64,000 nucleotides of DNA, from positions 302,224-366,223 of the forward strand of contig JAGFNQ010004746.1 in NCBI GenBank assembly GCA_024364735.1, written 5' to 3'. This DNA comes from Boesenbergia rotunda. Taxonomy: Eukaryota > Streptophyta > Magnoliopsida > Zingiberales > Zingiberaceae. Below are positions 46,860-57,780 of the stretch, piece by piece. A program made the translations under genes and the position numbers. The notes under the pieces were generated by a model. That model was not told the origin of the DNA and ran no database searches. It saw only the letters and a list, made by a program, of their open reading frames with translations. Each line of letters starts with the position of its first letter. The first letter of the stretch is position 1.

Positions 46860-48124
46860 TAATAAGTATGTAAATGTTAGTTACTAAGGTTTAAACTTTT
46901 CCTGGTAAATGATAGTTACTAAGCTTTCGGGTGATATTCCCCTGAATCAAACAATATACATCAACAATATTGTTTTTAGAGATGTTGTAACCTGAGATTA
47001 TTTTTTATACGTTGGAGAACAATTAGTTTAGTGGACATGAAAGTTACTTAGATGTTCAAGTAGATTCGTTGAACAATAGAGTCGTACTAGTTTGGCCAAA
47101 TTCCTTTTAATGTTGTGGTCTAAAACCTGCAGAAACTTGATATTTAGTTGATTTCTTGCATCTCTACTTGAATTTGTAGGCTAGCCTTTCAAGTGTTCTC
47201 ATTTAAGGAGGATAAACTAATCACCACTACAGATCACTGAACTCATCACTAGGAATTAAACTTTTCAACAAGCTGCATTTACTACTAGATACGATTCAAC
47301 TCAAATATCATATTACTCGAAATAGTAGTGGACAGACTGAATTTGGCATGACTAATTGTATGATCGTATGAAATTAACATAAATATAAACACATTCATCC
47401 AATAGAAATTCCTTCAATACATTTTTTTTCAATATATTTTGGAGCTTCAGCAGTTCTGCCTAACATCCCTGATTGGATGCAATTCTTCAATATATTTTTT
47501 TATTTGCCTAAACAGACACAGTTTGTGATTCAGAATATGATTCTGAATCACAAGCAATCAATCAAGAACATGTGTCAGATATTTAATATGGTTGTCTGAG
47601 TATTTTCCTTGAAAAGTGGTTGCAAGGCTGTAAATGTCTAGATAAGCCAAGCTAGCAGTTTCCTTATAATTGCAAGTGCTGATACATGCATATCTTTTTT
47701 GTTTGTTTGTTAGTTTGTTATTTTTGTTGTTTGTTGATACATATCTTCATGGATCATTTTTATTGGACATATGCATTTAATAGAATAACTAATTAGAGTG
47801 TTTGTTCTCTTTTTTCCAGCTGCAGGGACTTGTTCGTGATCATGTTCGAAGACTATTAATCTGACATTCCAAGCTATAATTTTTGTGATTTGAACTTCAT
47901 TGTAAGTTTAGTTGGGTCAGAATTATATATAATTTGAACTCTTGTAATTTGGGTCAGAAGATACTTTAGTGGTTTCGTCTGTAGAAAGGTTTTTGGACAG
48001 AAGATACTTTTGTGGTTTCGTCTGTAGAAAGGTTGTGGTGGATCTTTATTGTAAATATGTTGATGATGTTTGATATATATAGTTTTTGTTTCGAGGTTAA
48101 ATTATTACCTTTTAATTGAAAATA
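46860..48124 (+). other. CACTA interior without recognisable gene
   Basis: AT-rich, intron-like. A TTTCCAG acceptor near 47818 precedes a short frame (LQGLVRDHVRRLLI) that could be a last exon. Nothing else is supported. Confidence 0.4.
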
Positions 48125-48532
48125 TAATGGAAAACACAGTCATAAACTGTTATCGAATATAATAAAAGACAACGGTGAATTCGGTATACAACAACAGTTA
48201 AACACCGTTGTTAAAACTCATCTAAACGACAACAGTGAAAACCCTAAACGACAACAGTGATAAACTGTTGTTATTGATATACGATAACGGTTATAAAACT
48301 ATTGTCGAATATAATAAAAGACAACAGTGAAAAATTATTGTCAAAATGTTGTCGAATGTGATATACGACAACAGTGGAAAACTGTTGTCAAACTGTTGTC
48401 GTAGACTAAACGACAACAGTGATTCACTGTTGTCGTAGACCCCCCCTTTAACAACATGACCTTTAACAACAGTGGTATTTGGCATACGACAACAGTGATT
48501 CACTGTTGTTGAATGCATTTTTTCTAGTAGTG
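48125..48532. repeat. Right subterminal repeats of the CACTA element
   Basis: About twenty ACGACAACAGTG / CACTGTTGTC motifs in both orientations, several forming inverted pairs such as CAACAGTGATTCACTGTTG. Confidence 0.9.
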
Positions 48533-50854
48533 AACACAAAACATTCAACTACATTAAACAAATCAACCAATCTGATGAAGGTTGCCGGAATGGATATGAA
48601 GAACTGCTGGCGAAAGAAAACTGCTGTGAAGAGGTGGCTGAAGGGGAGAGGTAGTCGCGTTTAGGGTTCCCTTATGTTCTTCGAGAGGGATCGAGAACGA
48701 GGTGCGACCGACCGGAGGTGGTGAGGAGATGAGGTGGAAGGTGGGTGCTCCGGCCGGCGCTGTGTGGTAGAGAGGAACGTAGCCGCTTGTGTGCGTGATC
48801 CCCTCCCTTGGCTGCCCTTGCTTCCTTTTCTACCTCTCTTTTCCACCCTTGATGAGTGGTCGAGGTTACTTGCAATGAAGCTCCATCAATCGTCGTTGCC
48901 AGATCCAAGTGGAGGATTGTGATGACCAACGCATCCGATCGCATCTGGACAGCCTGGAAGCTCTCTGATCGGACTGGATAACCCCTGATCGGTCTGGGGA
49001 CTGATCAGGAACCTCCCTAATTGGTCTGGGGACCGATCAGGATTTGATCAGTACCTAAAATTCTGAGTTCTTTGGTGCCATCTCCTTCTGATCGGTCTGG
49101 GGACCGATTCCCTGATCGGTCTGGGGACTGATTCCCTGATCGGTCTGGGGACCGATCAGAGCTCTCCCTGATTGGTCTGGTGACCAATCAGAGCTCCCCT
49201 GATTGGTCTGTCTGGTGACCAATCAGGGCTCTAACAGAATGAAATTTGAGTCTGATGTTGTTCTTTATGGATCCATCTTCGCCCCGGATGTGCCCTTTTG
49301 ATCCGATGATGCACAAGTTATCCCAAAAGTTCAATAGAATGAAATATGAGTGTGAAAATGTAGGAAAATTAATTAACCAATGAACATACATCCTGTAACG
49401 CCCGCTTTTTTTTTTTCCTAAAGCGGCGTTACGCTAACATACTTAAGGCATGTAACATCATACTGCAGTGGAATAACTTAAACATTACATATACATGCCC
49501 CTACTACCATCCCTAATATAATGACATGGAACTTCACATATGAACATCATGCTTAATCATCATATCATAACATGCTTAACATCATACCATAAGGTTTATA
49601 TCATATCATACTGGACATCTTATCATATAGTTCCATAAGTCACTATTCGAGCATATAGGTAGTCAAAATAAAGTTCTTAGCATAAACGGTTAACACATTT
49701 GATTTCATGGGCCAAGTCACCAACACACACATACTTCAGGCCCTCCTGCTGCTTCCTCGTTATCCCCTTGCATGATCTGTGGTATAAGGAAAGAAAACTA
49801 TAAGCACACAGGCTTAGTAAGACTCTTTCCTACTCACTAAAATCATTCGTCATTCATTCATAATCATATGGAACATAAGCATTATAAACATTTCTATCAT
49901 AGCATAAAGCATAAACATAGGCATAAATCTAATTGAACATTCTTATCATGGCATAAAGTATAAGCATAGGCATAAGCATAAGTAAACATTCTAAGCATGG
50001 CATCATATGTGGCATGAACATAAGCATAAGATGTAAATCAACCATAGGCATACTTTCTAGCATATCAAGCATAGACATCGTAAACATTCTAAGCATGGCA
50101 TGAGACATGGCATAAATATAAACATAAGATATAAACCAACCTATATGACATAAACATAGGCATACATTATAGGATATCATAAGAGCATCTTCTTACCATA
50201 ATCATAACATGGATCATTCATTCTCATACATATCTTTTAACATGGAGCATAAGCATAACACATCATTATCATAACATAATGCATAACGTGTATGAATGCA
50301 TGGGTGGAATGCATATACGTATATGGATGCTTAGTTTAAAATCATACTTTTCATGAACATACTTTTCATAAACATACTTTTCCATAATGAATGCATGGGC
50401 AATGCATATATATCATAAGGATGCTTAATCTTTTAAAAACATACTTTTCATTTCTTAACATAATCATCATAACATCATTTGGGGTCCCCGGCATGTACCA
50501 CATACATACATCATAGCGCGCATCCCTAGTAAATCCAAGGTAGCTAGCCCCGACCTACTAGGGTAAGGACAGCATAATCGGTAGTCCCCGAACCGAGGCG
50601 CTTCTTAAGGAGCCCATCCCTGTTGCACAGCTCCGGTAGTGCCAGAACCGTGGACAGCTGCGGTAGTCCATAACCGGGGCGTTCTTAAGGTGCCCATCCC
50701 TTGGACCCATACTTGGGTCCGGTACAAGCCCATTCATAAAGTAAAATACTTTGCATGCTTCATCATTCATAAGACATTCATAGCATACTTATCATGGCAT
50801 CATTCTTATCATGAACATGATCATAACATACTTGTCATAACATCATTCTTATCA

Positions 50855-51107
50855 TGCATAACCATGGCATATCATTCATAAACATGGCATATCATTCGTA
50901 AACATGACATATCATTCATAACATGGCATATCATTCATAAGGATAGCATATCATGTATAACCATGGCATATCATTCATAAACATGGCCTATCATTCATAA
51001 ATATGACATATCATTCGTAAGCATGGCAGATCATTCATAAACATGGCATATCATTCATAAACATGGCATATCATTCGTAAGCATGGCATATCATTCATAA
51101 ACATAAA
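50855..51107. repeat. Minisatellite CATGGCATATCATTCATAA
   Basis: About twelve units of 19-20 bp, with small changes such as CGTAA for CATAA. Confidence 0.9.
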
Positions 51108-51312
51108 TCACATCTTACCATAGGGCCATTGGGACCCTTACTTGGAATAAATCTTAACTCTTATCCTATTAACCCTTATTGGCCGAAACTTATGGAGTCC
51201 CAAGGCCATGTGATAATTCACACAATCACCATCCTTCATCCTTATATCATGGCAACACACATAAACATATGCTTGAAGTTAAAGACTCAACCCTAACCCC
51301 TTGGGTCCTTGG

Positions 51313-52350
51313 GGTTGGCCGAACCATATGGGCCTCTAGGGTGCTCCAAAAATTCCAAAAATTTATACTTAACTTATAAACATCATCAGGGAGCATTAAA
51401 TAACATTATCATGATTTTTAACATGTTTATAGACATTTAAATCATGGTGGCCGAAACCCATAAACATAGGGACCTTGGTTTTGTCCCTTTCATGTTGGCC
51501 GAAACCCTAGAGTGTCCTAGGATACTCCAAAAATTCCCAAAAATTACAATTAACTTCTAAACATAGTAAGGGAACATTAAATAACATTATCATGATTTTT
51601 AACATATTTATAGACATTTAAATCATGGTGGCCGAAACCCATAAACATAGGGACCTTGGTTTTGTCCCTTTCAGGTTGGCCGAAACCCTAGAGTGTCCTA
51701 GGGTACTCCAAAAATTCCCAAAAATTACTCTTAACTTCTAAACATCATAAGGGAATGTCAAATAATATTATCATGATTTTTTAAACATATTTCTAGACAT
51801 TTAAACATAGTGGCCGAAACCCTTGAACTAAAGGTTCTGGGTTTTTGCTTCTTCATGTTGGCCGAGACCCTAGGGTGTCCTAGGGTACTCCAAAAATCCC
51901 CAAAAATTACAATTAACTTCTAAAAATCATAAGGGAACATAAAATAATATTATCATGATTTTTAACATATTTCTAGACATTTAAAACATAGTGGCCGAAA
52001 CCCTTGAACTAAAGGTTCTGGGTTTTTGCTTCTTCATGTTGGCCGAGACCCTAGGGTGTCCTAGGGTACTCCAAAAATCCCCAAAAATTACAATTAACTT
52101 CTAAACATCATAAGGGAACATAAAATAATATTATCATGATTTTTAACATATTTCTAGACATTTAAAACATAGTGGCCGAAACCCTTGAACTAAAGGTTCT
52201 GGGTTTTTGCTTCTTCATGTTGGCCGAGACCCTAGGGTGTCCTAGGGTACTCCAAAAATCCCCAAAAATTACAATTAACTTCTAAACATCATAAGGGAAC
52301 ATCAAATAATATTATCATGATTTTTAGCATAATTATGGACCTTTAAAACA
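51313..52350. repeat. 181-182-bp tandem array, about 5.5 units
   Basis: Each unit begins TTGGCCGAAACCCTAG or a variant (51497, 51678, 51860, 52041, 52222). It contains TGTCCTAGGGTACTCCAAAA and ends near a second GTGGCCGAAACCC. The three rightmost units are nearly identical, so expansion is recent or ongoing. Confidence 0.92.
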
Positions 52351-53333
52351 TGCTGTCCGAAACCTTTGAACATAGGAACCTTGATTTTTGTTTCCCTTCA
52401 ACATTAAATCCGAAACTCACCCATATATCAAGCCAAAAATCATGGAAAACATTAACTATTATACCACAGGTGAGGGAGTCTTACCTTAGTTTTCTTAATT
52501 TTTCGAACCTTGGAAGAGGAGAAGAAAGAAGACTTGACCACACCTAGCCCTTAGAACCTTGAGAAGACCTTAGATCTTGGAGAAGGAGACCTTTTGTGGA
52601 GTTTTCTCAAGGGAGAATTCCTCCTTGTGTGCTCGGCAAGAATGGAGAAGGAAGAGAGGAGCAAATGCAATTGATGGCATGAAGAATGAAACTCCCAAAC
52701 CCCCTTATTAATCAACCATTAAGGTGGTGAATGAAGAGTTTTCCATGGCCCTTCATCTTCTTCTACCATTTAACCACCATTCACTTCCTTTCCTCATAAG
52801 AATTCCTTGCTAGGTGAGTTGGTTAAAGCATTCATTGTTGTACAAGAGGTCCAAGGTTCAATCCTTGGCCCATGCACCTTTATTTTTATTTTATTTTTAT
52901 TTTATTTAATCCTTTTTCTTATTTTCGAAAATTTCCCTTTTATTTCGAAAATTCTCCCCTAATATCACCCATAACTATGCTAATATTCCTAAATAAAATT
53001 CTTTTATATTTATATTAATTTTACCTAATTTATATAAATTTTTACCTAATTAATACCTATTTTTGGAGCCCATTTAAAGCTCATTAGTACTTAGTTTTCT
53101 CAATTTAAATGAGAAAATATGGATTTCTAGGCCCAATTTTTACATAATTATTTTTGGGCCCCTCGAAAAATTATCTAGACTTGCTCAATATTTTAAGAAA
53201 ATATTAAGAGAATTTTCCGGGTCGTTACACATCCTATTCATAATTATGCATTATTTCATAAATAAATACACCCCAAAGCCTCAAATTCGCTCACTAATTC
53301 CACAAAATTTATCGGTCAAAATGCTAGTTATCA

Positions 53334-54099
53334 ATAGCTGAACCTCCTCCTTATTGTCTCATACTTCAGCCCAGGGTGAAGGTTGTATCATGTTACAACT
53401 GACCGACAACACCCTAAATGTTTTTTGGACCTCCATACGGACGTTATACATGTAACAACGTCGTGCTACCCTCTAATCACCCTGAGCCTCCCCCACTCGG
53501 TCCCCTACAAGGAATTTGACTTTAAGATAGAAAGTGGATACGACCACCTGGAACTCATTGAGGGTCAGTTGGCCTAATATAGCATTATAAGCGGACGGGG
53601 CGTCGACTATGAGAAAGATGGACCACCAGATCCTCTTTATGGGCACCTCTCCCAAGGAAATGACTAGCATAATCTATCCTACTGGCTATACTTCGTTGTC
53701 TGTGAATCCGAACAAAGGTGTGGCCACCGGTTGTAATTTTGCCACGTCAATCTGCAACTGGTCAAACGCCTTCTTATAGAGTACGTTGACGAGCTGCCTG
53801 TATCTACTATGGTTAGGTGGACCTAATAATTGGCTATTACCGTCGATAGGACTACAACGTTATCATGGGGGACCTCCAAGCCTTGCAAGTCTTGGGGCCC
53901 GAAACTGATCTGCGAGCAGTGGGCTTGAGCCGCACTGATTCCGACCTGATGAATTTTTAGTCGACTCACTTGGAACTTACGAGCCCGATTGGAGTCACCG
54001 TACTTGGGCTCTCCTGAAATGACGTTCACGTCCCCCTGCACTGCATTCTGTTAGTTGGCTTGCTCCTCATTGACCTTTGCAGCTTTAGGCAGACCTGCC
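53334..54099 (-). pseudogene. Tat protease region
   Basis: The minus strand reads MLVISLGEVPIKRIWWSIFL and DAPSAYNAILGQLTLNEFQV, matching the flap/C-terminal part of gypsy aspartic proteases (normally SPYNAILGRPTLN). The left end is cut by the 37012-53333 element and the right end by the solo LTR at 54100. Confidence 0.78.
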
Positions 54100-55030
54100 T
54101 GATAGATCGAAGACGTTACTAGAGGGGGGGCGGGGTAAATAGCAATTTCTCGTCGTTTTCTCTACAAAATTGTTAGCGGAATACAAACAAAAATATATGA
54201 AAGCAAAAAGCAATGCTAACTCAAAGTGTTTTACTTGGTATCCACCCGAATGAGTGACTAATCCAAGGATCCATGAGCGTACTCCACCTCCACTATGAAA
54301 AGTCTCATTCAGGTGGAGAAACCTTTACAAAAGCATTATCTTCCTCTTTACAGAATGCAATGATTAGAGAGAGAGGAAGGCGCGAAGACTTTATGCACGA
54401 ACAACACTTCGTTACAGTACGAAACCGTACCGTTCACGTGTGAAAAAGTCCTCCTTTTATAAGAGAACACGATAACCTCGCAGGCTGTCCAGCCCCGCAC
54501 CAGTTGACTGCCCCTGGGGTAGTCGACTGGCCTAGCATTAATTGCTAGCCAACGGCTAGTTTTGGGGGGTCACCAGTCGACTGCCCCTGGGCTAGTTGAC
54601 TGGTAGAAGGCTGAAAACCTTCTGCAAGTTTTGGCAGTCGACTGCCATCTGGCCAGTCGATTGCCCACTCACTTACAACCACTCTTTCACATTCTCTTTC
54701 ACATGTGCCTTCAGGTTCACTCCCTTGGCTCGCCCCTTGAAGTCATCTTCCTCTGACTCTCGTCTCTCAGATGCGCACACAAGCCTTCCCTTGGCTTGCT
54801 TCCATGCCACCCTTCACGTGTGCCCTTGAAGTCCACTTCCCGGCTTGCCCTTGGAGTCCTCCTCCCTCGGCTCTTGTCCCTCGGATATGTTTTCCATGTG
54901 TGATTCTCCAAGTCCTGCAAACTCAATCACACATATATCAAATACAATATAACACCCTAACCTTAAATTTTTTAGCACACATATCAAAACCATGATCTTC
55001 CCGATCATTCTTGGGTCGATTGCCTCAACA
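54100..55030 (-). mobile_element. Solo Copia LTR, 931 bp
   Basis: Starts TGATAGATCG and ends GCCTCAACA, the reverse of the TGTTGAGGC start of LTR 31140. TSD CTGCC/CTGCT. A minus TATA box TTATAAAAGG lies at 54453-54462. AGTCGACTGG palindromes at 54497-54664 lie just upstream of it. The shared U5 head AGAGGGGGGGCGGGGTAAAT is at 54121. Confidence 0.83.
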
Positions 55031-55625
55031 CTGCTGGTTGGAATAGCTGTTGGGCAATGAGTGTCTCTGCAGGCGTCATTGAGGCACCCCTCGGTGGCCC
55101 CCGGGAGCCCAAGTGTCTATGCGGAGCCGACCGGGGTGCTCCTCGGCTGGCGAAAGCCTTCCACCGTCCCAGCTGTTAGCACTCTTGGGTGGCGTGCGTG
55201 TGGCTATGATGGAAATAACAATATGACCTCCATTTTGCCGGACTGCATCCCTGGGCCACATGCTGCACCTGTCGGTATTCCGACCTTGGTCTATTGGTGG
55301 CCACCCAGGGACTTCTAGTGGGCCTCCCAGAGGGGTGGTCCTTTGAGCTGGAGAAATGACCGGAGTTGATCCTACTTCCTTTTGTCGAGAGGCATACACT
55401 TCCTTAACATTTATGTACCTGACCACTTTCCCCAAGAGAACGTCAAAACTTTTGGGCGGCTTCTTGATTAGCGAATGGAAGAATTCCTCATCTTGTAACC
55501 CATGGGAGAAAGCACTAATCATTACCTTCGGAGTGGCGGTCGGTACGCCTATCGCCACCTGGTTGAACCTTTAATGTAGGCCCTCAAGGACTCGTTTGGG
55601 CCTTGCTTAAGGGCAAAGAGATTGA
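55031..55625 (-). pseudogene. gag: Tat gag, C-terminal part
   Basis: The minus strand reads LFALKQGPNESLRAYIK, then VPTATPKVMISAFSHGLQDE and FDVLLGKVVRYINVKE. These are typical of the retrotransposon gag domain after the first ~250 residues. Frame changes and stops are present. The N-terminal half is at 60382-61013, beyond the nested LTR. Confidence 0.82.
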
Positions 55626-56689
55626 TGTTGGAAACGGATGGCTAGAGAGGGGGGGTGAATATAGCCAATCTCTTTGAGCTTTGAAACTTATCAAGATTTC
55701 TGCACTCAACTTATCAGTAGCACAGCGGAAGAAGCAAACGAAAAGAGACAGTGCAGTAAACAAAACCGAAATGAAAGCAAGCAAGAACAACTACCAAGGT
55801 CGCTAACAAGAGGGTTTACAAGGTTCGGGGATAACTTGCCCCTACTCCTTGGCGTGCCCTTAAGGTGGGCGATCCCTTGATCGTCGGCAGATCAAGCCCC
55901 GGTGTTCACCGGATATAACGCAACCTCCTTCTCGGTGGAGAAACCTCTCCACAGCGTTTCAAACTAGGATATGGATTTAAGCTTAATGAAACACAGAGAA
56001 AACTCTTACTTAGCACCAAGCAAGGACAAGAACACAACGAGCTTATCCTGAGCTCCACCCAGCGACGATCTCACGCAAGGACTCCCTCCTTCGTGTCTTC
56101 TCACCGTCGGACTCCAAGCTCCTTGTTCTTTCCTCCCAGCACTACGTAAGGGTTGGTTGCTTTTGCAGTTGCTTGCTCAAAGTGATGAAGACTCCAGGAA
56201 CACAACAAGCAAGTTGTGGAGAAAAACAAGGCACAACAAGAACTTCAGTAAGCTCAACACCGAAGACTGTCGAACAACTTCTCTACTTCAACCGAAGCCT
56301 TCTTCTCGCTTTTGTTTCTCCACCAAGCATCAGATGACACCATCCCTGCAACTCCCAGCTACACATCTGCCAATGCCAGCTACCACTGAGCTATCTCTGG
56401 ACTCCCTGAGCTTCCCTCAGCCAAGCCCCAGTCTCAGCTCCAGTCTGCAGCTCGGCCGTTGCAACCTGAGATGGAAAAACGGACAAACCTGCTCCAAGGA
56501 AAGCTCTTCTTTGACCCTCCTTGAGTCTTTGAATCCTCCGCTGTCACCTGTAGCTTAATCAGACTGTTAGAGTAGTGAATCAACCAGTAAATCAAATATC
56601 AGAGGCAAACAGCAGCTAATCGGATATGTTCAGACGCGATCAAAGTGTCTGACAGTGCAATTTGAATTAAAGTGATCGGTCACCGGACC

Positions 56690-57360
56690 AATCAGAGAGC
56701 CTCCTGATCGGTCACCAGACCGATCAGGCTGGGTCCAGACCGATCAGGCTGGGTCCAGACCGATCAGGCTCCGTCCTGATCCATCCCCAACGCTCAATCA
56801 GAAATCGCGATTTCTTTGAGATTCTCCTGAACCGATCACCAGACCGATCCCAGGTTGTGGATCGTTCACCGGACCGATCCACCCTTATATCGGGCGATTT
56901 CTGAGTTTCTCAGCCTAAGCCTTGTGATCGGTCAACTGACCGATCAGGGTGTCTCCTGATCGGTCATCAGTCCGATCAGATCATCACCAGACCATTCAGG
57001 CACCGTCCTGATCGATCTTAGTGAGGAACCCGCGAAGCTGGATCGTTCACCAGAACGATCTGCACAGTGATCCTGAATGGTCATCAGACCGATCAGGAGC
57101 AGTTCAGCAAGGGAACTCAACCTCACTGCTCGCTCCCTGATCGGTCACCAGACCGATCAGGAGCCAGTCAATGGGTGAAACGCATACTCCCTGATCGGTC
57201 ACCAGATCGATCAGGAGCAGCACAGTAGGTTCCCAACCTCACCGTGTGCTCCCTGATCGGTCACCAGACCGATCAGTCATCGCTGGATCGGTCACCAGAC
57301 CGATCCACGAAGGAGCAGCGTGCCAGATTCCCTGATCGGTCACCAGACCGATCCAGGGAC
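56690..57360. repeat. Array of GATCGGTC-ACCA-GACCGATC palindromes
   Basis: Roughly fifteen copies, mostly TGATCGGTCACCAGACCGATCA or one-base variants, separated by 15-70 bp of unique sequence. It is the reverse complement of the array at 15640-16265. Confidence 0.93.
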
Positions 57361-57780
57361 TCAAACCTAGCCCTCCAAGCTAAGTTTTCATCCACCTTAG
57401 CCCTCCAAGCTAAGGATTTTTCACCTAACTCTCCAAGTTGGGAATTTGCACCTAACCCTCCAAGTTAGGACTTTTCACCTAGCCCTCCAAGCTAGGACTT
57501 TTCACCCAACCCTTCCGAATTAGGACTTTTCCAAACCTAGCCCTCCAAGCTAGGACCTGACCCTCTAGGCCAGGACTTTTTCACCTAATTCTCCAAGATG
57601 GGAATTTGCACCTAACCCTCCAAGTTAGGACTTTTCACCTAGCCCTCCAAGCTAGGACTTTTCACCCACCTCTTTCGAATTAGGACTTTTCACCCACCTA
57701 GCCCTCCAAGCTAGGACTTTCAACACCTAACCTCCCAGATCAGGATTTTCCAACACCTAGCCCTCCAAGGTAGGATTTTC
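57360..57780. repeat. Tandem CCCTCCAAGCTAGGACTTTTCACCTA units
   Basis: About fourteen units of 26-32 bp with internal variation. It is interrupted by the nested LTR at 57781. Confidence 0.92.

Larger units (their letters stand above)
42939..48532 (+). mobile_element. CACTA transposon with captured gene fragments, 5.6 kb
   Basis: Terminal inverted repeats CACTACTAGAA and TTCTAGTAGTG continue as TTTTGCATTCAACAACA / TGTTGTTGAATGCA. The 3-bp TSD AAC is at 42936-42938 and 48533-48535. Dense subterminal motifs are present at both ends. No TNP2-type transposase is found, so it is non-autonomous. Inside are beta-tubulin exon fragments and a Ulp1-like protease. Confidence 0.93.
49394..53229. mobile_element. 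Solo LTR, TGTAACGCCC...GGGTCGTTACA, 3.84 kb
   Basis: Perfect 5-bp TSD CATCC (49389-49393 and 53230-53234). Related to 24599-27676. Contains a 19-20-bp minisatellite and a 181-182-bp tandem array. No coding region. The length and TGTAAC ends suggest a Tekay/Del-type gypsy LTR, as an inference. Confidence 0.87.
37012..53333 (-). mobile_element. Non-autonomous LTR element, TGATAACC...GTTATCA, with nested insertions
   Basis: LTRs 37012-38494 (1,483 bp) and 42434-53333 (about 1,460 bp after removing two insertions) are near identical where compared. Flanks GCAGC/ATAGC are a poor TSD match. A tRNA-Asp-type primer site adjoins the right LTR and a polypurine tract the left LTR, so the element is minus-oriented. 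The 3.9-kb interior has no protease, RT or integrase, only Q-rich and repeat-rich proteins. The LTR and primer type resemble Athila/Tat-like gypsy elements. Confidence 0.85.
42434..53333 (-). repeat. 5' LTR of the TGATAACC element, split twice
   Basis: LTR pieces are 42434-42938, 48536-49393 and 53235-53333. The first break is a CACTA transposon with TSD AAC and the second a solo LTR with TSD CATCC. The empty sites can be read in the intact 3' LTR (near 37515 and 38390). Palindromes of the GATCGGTC type are at 48963-49225. Confidence 0.9.

Noticed and set aside
51313..52350. Centromeric satellite because of the 182-bp period
   Set aside because: Only 5.5 units, bounded within one solo LTR with a clean TSD.
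56690..57360. Regular palindromic 20-24-bp repeats with unique spacers, looking like a CRISPR array
   Set aside because: Spacer lengths vary from about 15 to 70 bp, repeats mutate freely, the array lies in a plant LTR, and a diverged copy exists in reverse at 15640-16265. No cas genes.
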